Counted from the stretch's first letter, positions 9,680-21,830 are shown. The stretch: DNA of 64,000 nt from Linnemannia hyalina (GCA_019671135.1 JAHRHY010000020.1:124001-188000), one strand, 5' to 3'. Program-made: numbers and translations. The notes: generated from the sequence alone by a model not told the origin.

Positions 9680-11986
9680 TGTGAGAACGAGCTGCAGGTG
9701 CTCTGAGAGACATCGATGGTGGTTCCTGTTTCCTAGGGGGTGTACGTTTGTGTGCTCATGGGAAGGGTGTGCACAAATGAGTTGTGTTGCGGAGAGGGAA
9801 GAAGGAAGAAGGAAGAGGGGATGAGGAGGTGAAGGGTAAAGGAGAGGTTGAAGGATAGAGAAGGAAGGAAAGGGAAGAGAGAGAGTGAGTGAATGAGAGT
9901 GATCATCTGACGTTGGGAATAGGGATTACTGTCAGCACCTTCTCTCTGCTGTTGGTCTGGAGGGGGGGCGCTGTCTGTCTGTTTTTGATGTTTCTGACCG
10001 TGGAGGAGATCTCGACCCTCCAAGGCAGCAGCTACAGGTCCAGGTCAGGTCGATAAAAATAAGCGAGAGGGATGTCCAAGGATAGCTATAGTTCAGGCGG
10101 ATCCCATGCTCATACTGCGCTTAATTCTATTTATAGAGGCCCCCCTCCCCCAAGAACCCGGTGCCAATTTCGAACATACCCCAGGGTCTCCTCCTAACAT
10201 CAGTGTAAACAACGAACATCTGACGATGAAACGTGTTTTTTTGGCTGTGATTTTCGCCCATGACACACTCAAAAGCACACTCTTGCAGGTCGTGTAAGAA
10301 TTTCACTTGACAGTCCCTGTAAGTAAACGTGGGTCAGATTTCATAACGAGCAACCACAAAAGCATGTTCTTGGCTAACAAGACCTTTCTTTTAACTCATC
10401 CCCATTCCCACTTACACTTTTTTCCTCGCACTTTTACATTTCTACCTTCAGGTAGACATACAGGTAGTGCCATCAAAGAAATCAGATTGAAATTTGTGCG
10501 ACAAACAAAGCAGCCTGCTGGTGAACGAATGGTGTCCATTGGGCCAGCCATTGGAATAGGATACGACCCTTGAGCAATTGGAAGGGCACAACTGGAGAGG
10601 GACTGGTCGTGGGATAGGGGTAGGGATAAAGAGGAAGGGGAAAGGAGAGTTAAACGCGTGGTTAGCGTTTAATGAAATGCTCAACAAAATAAAGAAACAA
10701 TAATGAGATGAAGGGAACTCGACAGAGAAAGGGAGGAGTTGACAGAACAAACACCATTTTTTTCAGCCGTTGCAATTGCCATAGCCGTTTGCTGATGACA
10801 GCCATCTCTCCATTCTTCTCTCATGCCTTTCTCTCCTTATTCCTCTCGTCAATTCCTTTTTGGGCGCCAACCAAAAAAAAAAAAACGTTTGTCAACAATT
10901 AGGGGTTTCATGTCTGTCGGGTCCCCTTCTGTTCCCTGGTAGGCTTCCCCTCTTTCTCTTTGCGCAAAAAAAAAGATACTGAGTTCTCATACAGAGTAAG
11001 GTGGAGGTGGAGAAAATACAGAGAGCCTTTTTTTTTTGTGCTTCGGTAAACGAATAGAAGAATGTGGAACGCGAACGTAAACCGTCGGGCCTCCCTTCTC
11101 TTCCTTCCCCCGATCTATCATCACAAACAAACAACAAAAGAACAAGAAAGGGCATCCAATCATTCGTTTGTTCCTGAAAAAAGTGCTCTTCTCTCAACGG
11201 CCGACAACAAGCAATGAAAACCAATTTATGTTGGCGTTTTTTTCTCTTGCGCCCTTTAACTTTGTATCCTCTGTTCCTGCCCCATCTCCCTTCCCTTGAC
11301 TTGGGTGGGTAATCCTTATCATCTTGGACTGTTTTTTTTTGTTGTTCTTTTTCTTTTTTATGCGCGTTGGTACTTCCCCATGGTATGTAAAACCCGTCAC
11401 GGTTATCACGCACACATCATGTCCATACTTTTCGTTTCTTTGTTGCTCTCGCTGGAAGGCACGATTGCATTGGGGTTGAAAGAATAAGAGAGATGAAGGG
11501 CCTGGACGCAATAAAACAAGAACAATAAGCTAGCATTCATTCATGGCTGCATCTCATTTCCCGAGAGTTTAATTGATCTCTTGGCTGTTATTCTCACCGA
11601 CGAGCACTAGACGCGACATGTTGCCTCCTTAGGTTGCGATGGGGATAGGTACCCTAGCTGTTTGATTTCTCGCTCGTTTTTCTCATTTCACGCGCCCTTG
11701 CCCTCGTTGCTCGGTCTCCCTCCCTGTCTCGTTATTTTATCGCTTCTTATATCAGAAATAGAGTGAGAGAGAGAGAAAGAAAAGAAAGAAAGGATCGTTA
11801 CCATAATGTGATACGGTGTGGTGGTTTGTTACCGAGAAAGAAACATTCAGGTACCATCAATTGATTGTTTGTGTCTGAGATGGGAAAATCAGGAGACTTT
11901 TCTCACTTTTTCTTTCATTTCTTTGCCTCTCTTCAATGTTCCTGTCTGGGCCTCTTTCTTCTTCCCTAGGGAAACAACAACGAATC

Positions 11987-12024
<38 letters not shown>

Positions 12025-13100
12025 GTGTGAGAGAGAGTTGTTCCCGGAGCCCTTATTCGCCATAGAAGGGTAATTTTGTCATCGACAAGAACGAAAAAAA
12101 CGCGAACGCTTCTTTTTGTTCGTTGGGAATCATGTGTCTTGAAGTAATGGATTGCGCTTTTTGTCTGCTTTCGTGTGCTTGTCTGACTCCAATTTATTTC
12201 GTCTGGGCATAGACATCAAGATTCAAGGTCCAGAACACAACAAGGCCCGATTCCTTGCGCTTTCTTTTTGTCAACAAACGCTCTCAACATACACATACTC
12301 ACCTCAATTAAACAATGAATGGTACCGTAGAGAATGATGAGGAGCAGCAACGAAGGCGGAGGTACCAAGAACTGGGTGGAGGAGGAGAGCACTTCAAATT
12401 ATTATTTTGTGGCACCCTGTGGCCCATTTCCAACTCCACTCGTTCATTATTACCCCTTGAGGGTGTGTATCTGTGTGCGCGGTTGTACGGGTAGGGTAAC
12501 CTGGTCAGTAGTGCATGACTGCATGCAGGCAATTTCATGGTTCAATAAAAATGAGAGATAAAAAGGAACAATGAGGAGTAAAACGACGCTTGCTGTCTTT
12601 ATTAACGTAGCACAGACGAGGTTCCGGACAAAACTAATGACCGATCGCTTTTTCAGTCAGTGTTCTCAGTTGCTCATCTAAATCTACATCCACATCCGCA
12701 CTCTTGCACAATTGACACTGAACAATAACTCGTAGCTTTAGCTACCATCGGGAAAGAGTGCCAATTCGTTCGCTGCTTTTTGCTTCTCTCTCACACTCGC
12801 CCCTTTCCTTCGCCCTACCAAAATAGTGCTCACCACTATGTTTGCTTTAACTCAGTCTGCGTATTCTCTGTTTTGTACCTTGTTGAAAGTTCCCTCAACC
12901 ACCACCAATAACAACAACAATTCAAAGTGGGAATGGATCAGTCAATGTCTTTTCTTGTTCTTGTCGCGTCTCGTGTTCCCCGGGGCGAAAGAAACAGCCA
13001 TTCTCGATTCAATTGAACAGTTTACCAGGGTTTAGCCTACTCATGGCCCTGGTCCTACTTCGCTTACTCCCGTCTTTTCGTTCAATGCTGGGGGGAAGAG
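8600..13100. other. 4.5-kb gene-free interval
   Basis: No convincing gene is seen. Open frames of 60-175 codons on the minus strand (9213-10023, 10892-11413) are Ser/Leu/Phe- or Lys-rich, lack homologous motifs and follow simple-sequence tracts. The interval contains a GA microsatellite (about 9650-9672), a GT run (about 11990-12030) and several A or T runs. It probably holds the upstream region of the secreted protein at 13297. Confidence 0.5.
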
Positions 13101-13107
13101 TATAAAA
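13101..13107 (+). promoter_or_regulatory. TATA box of the LPMO-like gene
   Basis: TATAAAA stands about 190 bp before the start codon at 13297 and is followed by a C/T-rich leader. It is the best TATA box in the region and suits a strongly expressed secreted protein. The transcription start was not determined. Confidence 0.55.
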
Positions 13108-13296
13108 ACTAGGGTCTTCCCCGGCATCTTTTTTATCTTCGTTCATTCCCATTCTTGTCATCTCACACCCCTACCGCTATACTACCTAGCACCCACTCCA
13201 CAATACCCTAACCCTCCTTCACATTTTTCTCACGAAACAACACCCCTTGTACCTTATTCTACCCTCCCCTCTCACTTCAACCTTACATAAATCATC

Positions 13297-13983
13297 ATGG
13301 TTCTCAAGTCCTCCTTCACCATGCTCATCGTCGCCACCTTGGCCGTCTTCTCCTCCTACACTCCCCAGGCTGAGGCTCACTCATGGGCTGACTGCATTGA
13401 CTGGAAGTTCAACAAGGCCGGCAAGCAGGACTGGTCCGACAAGGGAGGCAAGTGCACCGGTTACGCCCGTCGCTTCCCTCTCGGCAAGGTGTTCGGCTCC
13501 CTCGACTCTGCCTACCCCAATCGCCACTACCAGCAGGACCGCCAGAACCCTAGCACTGCCTTGCCCTGCTCTGATCGCAAGGTCGGTGCAACGCGCGGTT
13601 CGGACGAGACCCGTGCCAACCCTCCCTCGAAGGCCTACGGCGGCCAGTACGGTCGCATGACCGTCACCTCCGTCGGCGATACCCTCTGTGTCCGCTGGCC
13701 CGCCAAGAACCATGCCCAGTTGTTCCATCCCAACAACAAGGTCCAGATCCACTTGTCCAAGTCCCGCAACGCCAAGGATATCTCCCAGAAGGAATTGTTG
13801 AAGAACACCATTGCCAATCTCAACTACAAGAACTGTAACTCTATCACCGACGAGGACCATCGTCCCTGCGGTGGATGCTTCAAGGTCCCCGTCCGTGCCA
13901 AGGGTATCTACCTCCTCCAGTGGCGCTGGATGTTGAACCAGGGCGAGTGGTACACTTCCTGCGCCGATATCGAGATCAAGTAG
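13297..13983 (+). CDS. Secreted LPMO-like protein with predicted mature N-terminal histidine, 228 residues
   Basis: A signal peptide (residues 1-27, hydrophobic core then PQAEA) is followed directly by H28-SWADC. A mature protein starting with His is the hallmark of copper-binding lytic polysaccharide monooxygenases, in which His1 and a second His form the histidine brace. Candidate second ligands are H139 (in WPAKNHAQ) and H144. The C-terminus reads QWRWM...EWYTSCADIEI, matching the pattern where LPMO families place the axial Tyr and a conserved Cys. About ten Cys imply disulfides. Such enzymes oxidatively cut chitin, cellulose or pectin outside the cell. The sequence does not match AA9 or AA10 by eye, so it could be a less-known AA family or a non-enzymatic copper protein. 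No intron. Confidence 0.7.
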   Translation: MVLKSSFTMLIVATLAVFSSYTPQAEAHSWADCIDWKFNKAGKQDWSDKGGKCTGYARRFPLGKVFGSLDSAYPNRHYQQDRQNPSTALPCSDRKVGATRGSDETRANPPSKAYGGQYGRMTVTSVGDTLCVRWPAKNHAQLFHPNNKVQIHLSKSRNAKDISQKELLKNTIANLNYKNCNSITDEDHRPCGGCFKVPVRAKGIYLLQWRWMLNQGEWYTSCADIEIK

Positions 13984-14948
13984 ATGTCTTTTTTGTCATT
14001 TCTCCTTTTTCTCGCTAGTCGGGAGTTGGATGTGGTGAGGAAGAGAGTTCATTAGCTTGTAGAGGTACACATAACTGGTTTCGAGTGTCGATCCCGGCTG
14101 TTGCAGCCTTTCACTTTTATCCCCCCCCTCTTCTTCCTTACGCCTTCTTCTCTACACTTTCCATTTGCTGGTCAATAAATCAAATGAACCGAAGTAGGCA
14201 TTCTCTCATACAAAAACACATCGTGTCATCTCTCACTGCTCATGTTCATGTTTGCTTCAACTGAAAAGCAAAGAAAAGTTTCTACGCTCATGTTCGTTCG
14301 TTCTCGTTGTTCTTCAGGTTTCTGACCAAAGCCGTTGAAAGTTCTTAAGAAAAAAAACGAGGCCAAGAAAACAACAAGAAGGGAGATAGAGTAAAAGAAC
14401 ACCTTGCCCAGAACTAAAAGCCATCTAACGCGTGAAAATGTACACGTGCACTATTCTTTCAGTCAATTAATATCGCCTCTTTTCTTGCTCTTCCTTTCTC
14501 TTCGCTCTTCTCTTCTTTAATTGCTCCACAAGGAACTGAAACCCATCGGGGAAGAGAGAAAGAATATTGTGCGCAAAAAAGCTCTCAGCACACAAAAAAA
14601 CAAAACAAAAGCCGATCTCTCTTACCCTTGGTAAATGAGTGTAAGGGCTCACCAATTGATTCAATTCGCTTTTATTGCATGTGCAACCAGAAAAAAAAAA
14701 TCAGAGAAAGCCAACCAGCTTGCACTCCGCAGTCGATCCCAGATGTAAACAACAACACCTCTCTCTCCCTCCGTCCCTCTCTCGATTTCTGCTTTTTTTT
14801 TGGGAGATGCTCATCGCCCGATCCCCCTCTATCATGTATATGCTTTTTTCCCCCCTAATCCCAGTATGTTTCGGAATTGACGTCATCATGAAATGTTCAT
14901 CTGATCCAGAATCAGAATCGAAACGTTTATGGTGTCCAGCAAGGCACC
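13984..14948. other. Intergenic, 3' flank of the LPMO-like gene
   Basis: No gene is supported. The sequence is C/T- and A-rich with several short runs. It ends at the decayed transposase at 14949. Confidence 0.5.
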
Positions 14949-16001
14949 CTAATAATCTATATGGCCTCCTCTTTTTCCGAGCAACGCATCCATGCGTCTG
15001 GGCATGCTCTCGTACAGCTCATGCAGGTATTCCGGTGGGATATCGGCCCAAATATCCTGTACGTGTTCCCAAAGCCCGTCCATGCTTCTTGGTGCCTATT
15101 CGTCCTGGCCGAGTTGTCGTTTTATGTAACTCCATACGTGTTCGATGATATTGAGGTCCGGAGAGTTGGCTGCCTACTCGAGAACATTGAACTCCTGCTG
15201 GGCCAACCATTCCTCTATCAAGGTTGCTGTATGCACTCGGGAGTTGTCCTGCTGAAAGATCGATTCCGCGGGATCCATTCCGTACCAAGTGAATGAGTTG
15301 AGAACATAATCGTTGAGGACGGCGAGGAAGAATTCCGAATTCAACGTCCTATGGATCCTGCTAAGGTCTCCTGTGCCGAAATATGTGATGCAACCGCAGA
15401 CCATCATCTTGCCTCCACCACCTTGCTGCATTGGTCGGATCTGATGAGGCTGTAAACGTTTGTGTTCGCTATTGCTGTAGTAGTACTTCCTGCCGAAGGA
15501 CCCGACGCGACTGATGATGCTCTCATCAGAGAACATTACCCGCTTTCAGTGATCCACCGTCCAGTGAATGTGCTCCTGTGAGAATAGGTAACCGTTCCTG
15601 CACATGATGCGGTTTGAGATTAGGCGTTTTCTGTTGGACGTAAGCTCTGATTCCTTCCTGTCGCAGATTCCGCTCCGCCGTTCGAGCATGCACTTGAACT
15701 CGATCCCTCTCTTGAACGAACCGCTAGCCGTCGAGGAGTGTTTGTAGTTGACCAGTGTTATAATGGCGGGTGAGAACTCTCTTAGTTTCGGGGGAGATCT
15801 TGTTAGGTCGACCTCTGCTTGGAGGAGGAATGTTCTCCTTGTGCTCGTTGCGGATGTCGATGACAGGTCCGAGTGAGATCCTGACTGAATTAGCCACCTC
15901 TCTGAAGAAATGTCCTTGAGTGAGTTGTTGAAGGGCATTTGCTTTTTGGTGCGAATAATGTATATGTATCTTTTAATGTTTTGTTCTACTAATTGCGGCA
16001 T
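14949..16001 (-). pseudogene. Decayed Tc1/mariner transposase (DD34E)
   Basis: Read on the minus strand in shifting frames, this stretch gives an N-terminus MPQLVEQNIKRYIYIIRTKK, a helix-turn-helix region, and catalytic-domain pieces. These are MFSDESIISR, GGGGKMMVCGCITY, FQQDNSRVHTA and SPDLNIIEHVWSYIK. The second Asp (in QQDNSR) and the Glu (in NIIEHVW) are 34 residues apart, the Tc1 spacing. An in-frame TAG lies between them and at least two frameshifts break the N-terminal half. It ends at a TAG at 14949-14951. Terminal inverted repeats were not found, so only the gene is delimited. It is a dead copy unrelated in sequence to the intact transposon at 54263. Confidence 0.8.
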
Positions 16002-16620
16002 CGTGTCTTGTGGTGGGAGAGCAAATGAAAAGTATAGATAATGATGAGGCGAAGGGTGAAAGAAGGGAGATGAGGAAGAATGCAATAGCGGGATGAGCCC
16101 CAAAAAGATTGATCGAGAGCTTCAGTTCGTCTTGTGACCCGCTTCACTAACGTAGTGCGACTCAAGGTCTACTATCTGGAAATGGATGTTTCTTTCTTTC
16201 TGTCTCTTTGGATCTAGGCTGGTACTTATGGGCTATTTGCCTAGACCTGTTCATTAATGGACTCTTGTCTATCCCATTTTCCCCATTGCCAATTCGCCTC
16301 TGCCATTCATTTGCCATTTACCTTCTTTCGGCCCAATTGAACATTCCAGAGCCAGTCCCATGATCTCTTTGTTCATCATAAATAAACCCCCCTCCCCTGT
16401 TGTTGTCTCTCAGTCTGCAACAACTTCTTCCCCACCCGTCTCCTGTACTCCCCCTTTCTTTACTATAAAATAATAAATAACGTTCGCCTTTCAAAGTCTT
16501 GCCTGTTCATCGCAACGAAGTGCTAAAAGACACCAACTGCGACAGCATAGTACGAGGAAAAACAAAGAAAGGAGATGCTTGTCTGTGTGTTTTATTGAAG
16601 GCGAGAGTCACCACGGGCCA
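16002..16620. other. Intergenic
   Basis: No gene is supported. The interval lies between the dead transposase and the 3' end of the questin-oxidase-like gene and is T/C-rich. A short TACTATAAAATAATAAATAA stretch near 16460 has no clear partner gene. Confidence 0.5.
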
Positions 16621-18098
16621 TTATTTCCAAGTCTGAGGCCATCCTACACCCTCAAACTCCCAGTCGCCTTTCAAGTCCAATGACATCTGCGCAGTATGCA
16701 ACAGCAACTGCGAAAACGACTCCTCAGCACCGAAAAGAAGGTCGCCGAGGGCACACGCACGTGCGACTTTGGTGACATGGACTTCATCAATCTCAATGGC
16801 GTGTTTGATAATTGACAGCCAAGGATTGGACGGGTCCAGAATCTGCTTTCCACGGTAGTTTAGCAAAGCATCGACATCGACCTGAGGGCGCCCGCGCGAA
16901 ATATAATAAGCGAGGCTCGCACCAAGGTGCGACTTCAAACACGAGACGGCATATGCTGGGGGGAGTGCATGGGCAAGTTTGTGCACAAATTGAACCGAGG
17001 TCAAAGCATGCATCCTATAATATGGCTAGTTGTTAGAAGCCGGCTATACCTTTAGAATTATGGGATAACATCACTCTCAGAGTTCAGTTCTACTTACAAG
17101 AAAAAATCTTGCTTCACTTTTCCATTGTGGAGTCCGGTGCCACCGACGGCCAAAAGACATGCCTTGTATGACTCCTTTGCCTTGAGATCGATGTCTTGGA
17201 TGGTTTCTGATAATGAAAGAAATAAACCCAAAAAAAAAGAGCAACATTTAGCCATTACTGATGCACTGTCTTCGACAAGCACACATAACTTTTATGGGAC
17301 ACCCATACCTTCAACCTTCCATTCCGAGAGGAGTTTCTGGACCTTTGAAGCTGCCACTTTGCTCTTAGCAACATCCATGGACTTATTGACCTCAGGATAG
17401 AAAGTGACGTCGTCCAGTTCGCGATCTTCCCGAATAGCAGTCAAAATATCCACAATCGTCTTTGCAGAAGAGGGCTCGGAAATCGACAGTTGGGACGCTA
17501 TCTTGGTCGCCACCTTCTCGACCTTAGTAGCAGGCGCAACAACGAACGGAGACATCATCTTAGAAGTGACTGCCATCATCGCCAGGCCTTCTGCGACGAT
17601 GGCGTCAATTCCGAAATCAATACCATAACCGAGATGGATGAGCGGATGGAAGGCACCAGAGAAAGTCCTACCAATCACGTCGGTATCAAAGGCATACTTG
17701 ACGACGGCCTCCACGCGACCGAGTTTTGGAACCTCTTGACGGAAGAACTCCAAATAGGAGGCGTAGAATTCTTGGTTGCCAACCTCGGATTTCCAATCAA
17801 AAGCTGTGAAATTCTTTTTAATGAAACCAATGGGGCGTTGTTCCACCGCATGGCTCTTGTAAATGGCTCGCAGTCGTTCGGGATTTGCCCCAAGGGAGTA
17901 GCTGGCAAGAACGGCGTGGACCAGGTGATTGTGGAAACCCTTTTCGTTGAAGAAGCAGTGATGCTTGTTGTGATTCTCCTGTAGCAGTTCGGCGACAGTC
18001 TCCCTGGCCAGCTTGGTGATTCCAGGAAGGGCCAGTGAGATGTTTTTGGATGGGATCTGCGGAATAAAGAGTTTCTTGGACGCAGACAATGTAGCCAT
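16621..18098 (-). CDS. Questin-oxidase-like protein, three exons, 430 residues
   Basis: The exons are 17309-18098, 17098-17206 and 16621-17014 on the minus strand (1,293 nt coding). Introns use GTATGG...TATCAG and GTAAGT...TATAG and keep phase. The product resembles the questin oxidase family (Pfam Questin_oxidase; relatives include Aspergillus GedK and AflY). Family traits visible are the NHxxH-like NHNKHHCFFNEKGFHNHLVHA near the N-terminus, IGFIKKNFTAFDW, and HPLIHLGYGIDFG with EGLAMMAV. Characterised members carry out Baeyer-Villiger-type ring opening of anthraquinones; many fungal relatives have no known substrate. No polyketide synthase or other biosynthetic gene is adjacent, so a pathway cannot be inferred. 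No signal peptide, so probably cytosolic. Confidence 0.82.
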
Positions 18099-18103
18099 GA
18101 TGG

Positions 18104-18230
18104 GTGAGTATGTGGGAAAGTGAGTGTGTGGGAAAGTGAGTGTGTGGGAAAGTGAGTGTGTGGGGAAGTGAGTGTGTGGGGAAGTGAGTACGTGGGGAAG
18201 TGAGTACGTGGGGAAGTGAGTACGTGGGCG
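18104..18230. repeat. 17-bp minisatellite in the leader of the questin-oxidase-like gene
   Basis: About seven to eight head-to-tail copies of a unit like GTGAGTGTGTGGGAAA, changing to GTGAGTACGTGGGGAA at the far end, begin five bases upstream of the start codon at 18098. On the transcribed strand the unit is pyrimidine-rich (TTTCCCACACACTCAC). It therefore forms the 5' leader or core promoter. Confidence 0.85.
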
Positions 18231-18516
18231 GGTGCGAGAAAAAAAAAAGTGCAGTGATTCCTTTTTATCTCAAAATGGTGCGTCGATGATTGCCACTTAC
18301 GTCAGTGGATGACAGGCTGCGCAAGTCATATCAGTTGACCCTATTTTTTAGCCTCAACCACATATATCGTGTGACGCGTTGACCAATTGAATTCGAAGCA
18401 CAGGCCCTCTCTCCTCGGATCGAGCATCAAAGGAGAGTGTGAATGTTCACGTCTTCTTGTGTTGTACTACCTTAAGACCATACAAAAGAATTAAGTAGAA
18501 TACATTATTTATATTA

Positions 18517-19973
18517 CGGCAGACCTCATCATCTGGGACGAGGTGCCCATGATGCATCGACATGTCTTTGAATCGGTGGACCGGATCTTTCGACATATTA
18601 TGGATCCACCCTTGGTTCCTTTCGGCGGAAAAATTGTCGTGTTCAGTGGCGACTTTGGACAGGTGTTGCCGGTGGTTGTTCATGGATCTCAGTCTCAGAC
18701 CGAGGGCGCATGTTTAAAGATGTCTAGCACCATTTGGCTCAATTTCAAGACACTCAAGCTAACTCACAACATGCGAGTCAAGGCGGACGAGAGCAGCCCT
18801 TTTTCTTTCGTTGATTTTTTGCTATATGTGGATGAAGGTAAGGAGTAGATATTTTCATTTGACGACTCTGATGATTACATCAGGATTCTCGACCAATCCT
18901 TTTGCGCCACATGAACCCAATCTACGCGCACGAGATCCAACTTATCCGCGTTACATATCCCAATATCGCCAACGGCAACTTTGCACTTCAAGACATCAAG
19001 CTATTTTGACAACACTGAACAATGACGTCAATTAGATGAATGACCTTACAACCACACTATTTCTTGGCGAGGCAACAGAATACCTTGGCCAAGACTCCGT
19101 TCCGGATTCAGATACCAACGGCGTCGCCCACTATCCTACAGAGTATCTCAACCCTTTGGGCCCCACTGGTTTACCTCTCTACAAGCTGGTGCTGAAAGTT
19201 GGCATGCCCATCACTCTCCTCCGAAACGTGGACCAAAAAAAAAAAGACTCTGCAACGGAACTCGCTTGACCGACTACCGCCTCAGGCCACGCTGCATCAT
19301 GGCATGACAACAATCCTGACGCGACCCTTTGCCACCGGGTTGGTCTTCATCCCACGAGTGCCGTTTAAAACAACAAACGACAAGTCCTCCCTGATCATAT
19401 TCAAGAGACGACAGTTCCCGGTCAGGCCCGCCTTTGTCTTGACGATCAACAAGGCCCAGGGTTAGACCCTTGAAAACGTCGAACTACATCTCCCTACTCC
19501 TGTGTTCACACAGAGTCAGCTTTATGTCGCTCTTTCTCAATGCACAGACGAAAAAAATGTCAAGGTTCTTATCATCGATGGCAGCATCCCCTGGCTTGAA
19601 GGCACACGCACTAGAAATGTTGTCTCTAAGAGAGTCCTGTAATTATACACTACACCATAGAATCGATCAAAATGTACTTTCATTTTGGAAGAGCGCACAC
19701 TGCACACCCGTTTTTTCTTTTTCATCCTGTAAAAACCATACTTCAAATCCTTTAGAGCCGGCTCCTACACATGCAGGCAGCCCGTACGATCAGTCCCTCT
19801 CATCCTTCTTGCTGGCTCACTTTTTTTCGAAGGATATTTTTCACCTTTTGTAGTCAAAAGTTTGACTCAAAACACTTACCCCAGGTCGGCAACACCTGTA
19901 GCCCTTAAACACCAAAACCTGGGAATCGAGAAAACGGTTCAGCGCCCGCGGCGTACCCGCGGCCACTTGCTAG
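18517..19973 (+). pseudogene. Helitron helicase remnant with Helitron 3' end
   Basis: A Pif1-type helicase C-terminal half is readable in several frames. It shows the Walker B region DLIIWDEVPMMHRHVFESVD, PFGGKIVVFSGDFGQVLPVV, LKLTHNMRV, and finally AFVLTINKAQG with QLYVALSQ, ending at a TAA at 19640-19642. These are typical of Helitron Rep-helicases. Stops and frameshifts near 18846, 18917 and 19268 and a stop right after INKAQG kill it. At 19946-19962 a 6-bp GC stem (CCGCGG, 5-nt loop) is followed by CTAG at 19970-19973 and then T, the expected Helitron 3' terminus (hairpin, CTRR, host T). The Rep part and 5' end are missing. Confidence 0.75.
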
Positions 19974-20127
19974 TGTTATAATATAGGGGATGTGGATGGC
20001 CTCCTCAGACGAGGAACGGATTGTTGAAATCTTCGAACGTTGGCTATTGTAAAGGGATCACATATCATATGTGAGTATCTACAGTATTTACAGGCATATA
20101 TTTCCACATATTCATCCTAATATAGTT

Positions 20128-21060
20128 TCATGAAAGATACTCTGTCAGTTTACATACCTCTTTCCGGCTGCTCAGGTCGGGCTCTCTACTGGTCTCGGTC
20201 GTTGTCGACGTCAAACCTCTATTTGTGGTCGACCACTTCCGCTTCTTGGGACTTGATGATGCTGTCGACGACGATGAGGACACTGAGGAAGTCCTAGCAG
20301 CAGCTTGACCAGATGACTCGTCATCTATATTATCATACCACAACATGAGTACAGGTCTACTTCATGGGCTTTCTTTGTCCGAACCTAGTCAGTTGTGGTA
20401 TAGCAGTAAAAGGCTTGTCTTACCTTTTGGCTGTGGGGTTATATCCTATGTCAAGAGATAACAATGAGTGGAGTGAAAAGTACCAAAACACAATAAGGAA
20501 AAATACCAGTTTGATACTTACATGTCCAATTTTTTTCATTGCGCTTGTTGAGAGCTTGGCTTGCATCCTGGTGAATGACAGCTAGTTTTCCACCGAGGCT
20601 TTGAGCATTTCGCTCGCTGTTTCCGCTTCTGATAACACCACTCTCCCATTGTCGCTGTTTTGAAGGTATCGCCATAGGCTAGCAGCATATGCACCAGGAG
20701 GCGCCTGCATCTTCGAAATAGTTTACAACCCCTGTAGAAAATCCTGAACTTGGGTGGCGTCAGGAAGTAAGGCAAAGTGCGAGGGATGCCACTCACTGGG
20801 ATGGTGGTTGTTGCATCTCAGTGTCTGTCCACTCACTCCTCATTCTCTATTAAGGGTAGTAGTGTTATATATATTCTCATAGGGCTCAAAGACCCCAGCT
20901 TCTTTCTCACCATCTTCCTCTCCCCAGCTGTTCATATTACAGTGGTTCTTGAAGTATGTATGCACTTCGATGTTGTCCAGTTTCGTGGCCTCATGACCTT
21001 CTTGGAACCAGGAAGTGAAAAACGACCCATATTCGGGAGATATTCACTATGTAAAACTTG
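20128..21060 (-). pseudogene. Broken multi-exon gene of unknown function
   Basis: The 3' part has well-formed exons: 20128-20324, 20424-20445, and one ending at 20522, joined by GT-AG introns in matching phase. They give ...KKIGH-DITPQPK-DDESSGQAAARTSS and a Ser/Thr-rich, basic (SPKKRKW) C-terminus. Upstream on the same strand, pieces such as HTYFKNHCNMNS, FALLPDATQVQDFLQGL and GAYAASLWRYLQNSDNGRVV look coding but are interrupted by stops near 20592, 20730 and 20855. The family was not recognised. It could be a decayed host gene or a transposon-borne gene next to the Helitron end. Confidence 0.35.
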
Positions 21061-21830
21061 ATCTCAAAGGGTAGTTAGATACTACGCAATAGATCAACGA
21101 AAGTAGGTTTGCACATGCTAAGTGCAGGTGGATAAAGGGGATTCCTAGTCTCATAAACCCTAATGGAAGCTTGGGGTACTATACCTTCGACCCAGTGTTC
21201 ACCCCGAACAAAGGGCCGCATGGTTGAACTGCCACAATCCACCCCAGACATGTGCGAAGGAGCTGTGTCCTGTCATCAACCATGAGATAAACAATAAAAA
21301 CGATAAAAACAATAAAAACGATGGTGGAGCAATCCCTTAATGCGATAATATCTAACGTAGTAAATCACGAATCTTGGCGATTTCAGAGACAAGGATGGAT
21401 GTGATGAAGCGGGCGAGGAAGCGATGGAGAGGTGAGTAAGCGATGCGATGGAGAGGTGAGTAAGGAGGGGTGAGTAAGGAAGTGCAGGACAATTGGCGCG
21501 AGAGTTACGTCACCGATGCTAGAAAATCGCCTGCCCTCCCGAATGATCCAGGTATTTGCTAATACGCTTCTCAACATCTTTTTGGCACTATTCCCACACT
21601 TCATCCCTCACCACCACCCCACGCTTAATCACCTTGCCATCGTTCGATTCCTGTCACTCCCACGCTCACTCTTCCCACATCTCTTTGCTGTGCCACCCTC
21701 CCCACTCTTTTTTTTTATTGCCTTTCCCCCTTTTTCTGCTATCTTTTTTTTCTCACCTCCATTGCCTTTGCCATCGCTCCCACGCTCTCTTTTTCAACCC
21801 TGCTTTCCGCGAATCAAGAAGATTTAGTCA
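21061..21830. other. Repeat-rich intergenic stretch
   Basis: No gene is supported. Around 21290-21325 there is a run of ACAATAAAAACGATAAAA-type repeats. At 21410-21482 a short unit, GATGGAGAGGTGAGTAAG, recurs imperfectly. The rest is pyrimidine-rich. Confidence 0.5.

Noticed and set aside
9213..10023. Minus-strand frames of 166 and 96 codons
   Set aside because: Composition follows GA/CT tracts and there is no motif or splice context; no support beyond openness.
15546..16103. 185-codon minus-strand frame as a separate gene
   Set aside because: It crosses frames of the decayed Tc1 transposase and starts in unrelated sequence; part of that pseudogene region.
18104..18230. Possible CRISPR-like array
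   Set aside because: Units are contiguous 17-mers without spacers, in a eukaryotic leader; an ordinary minisatellite.
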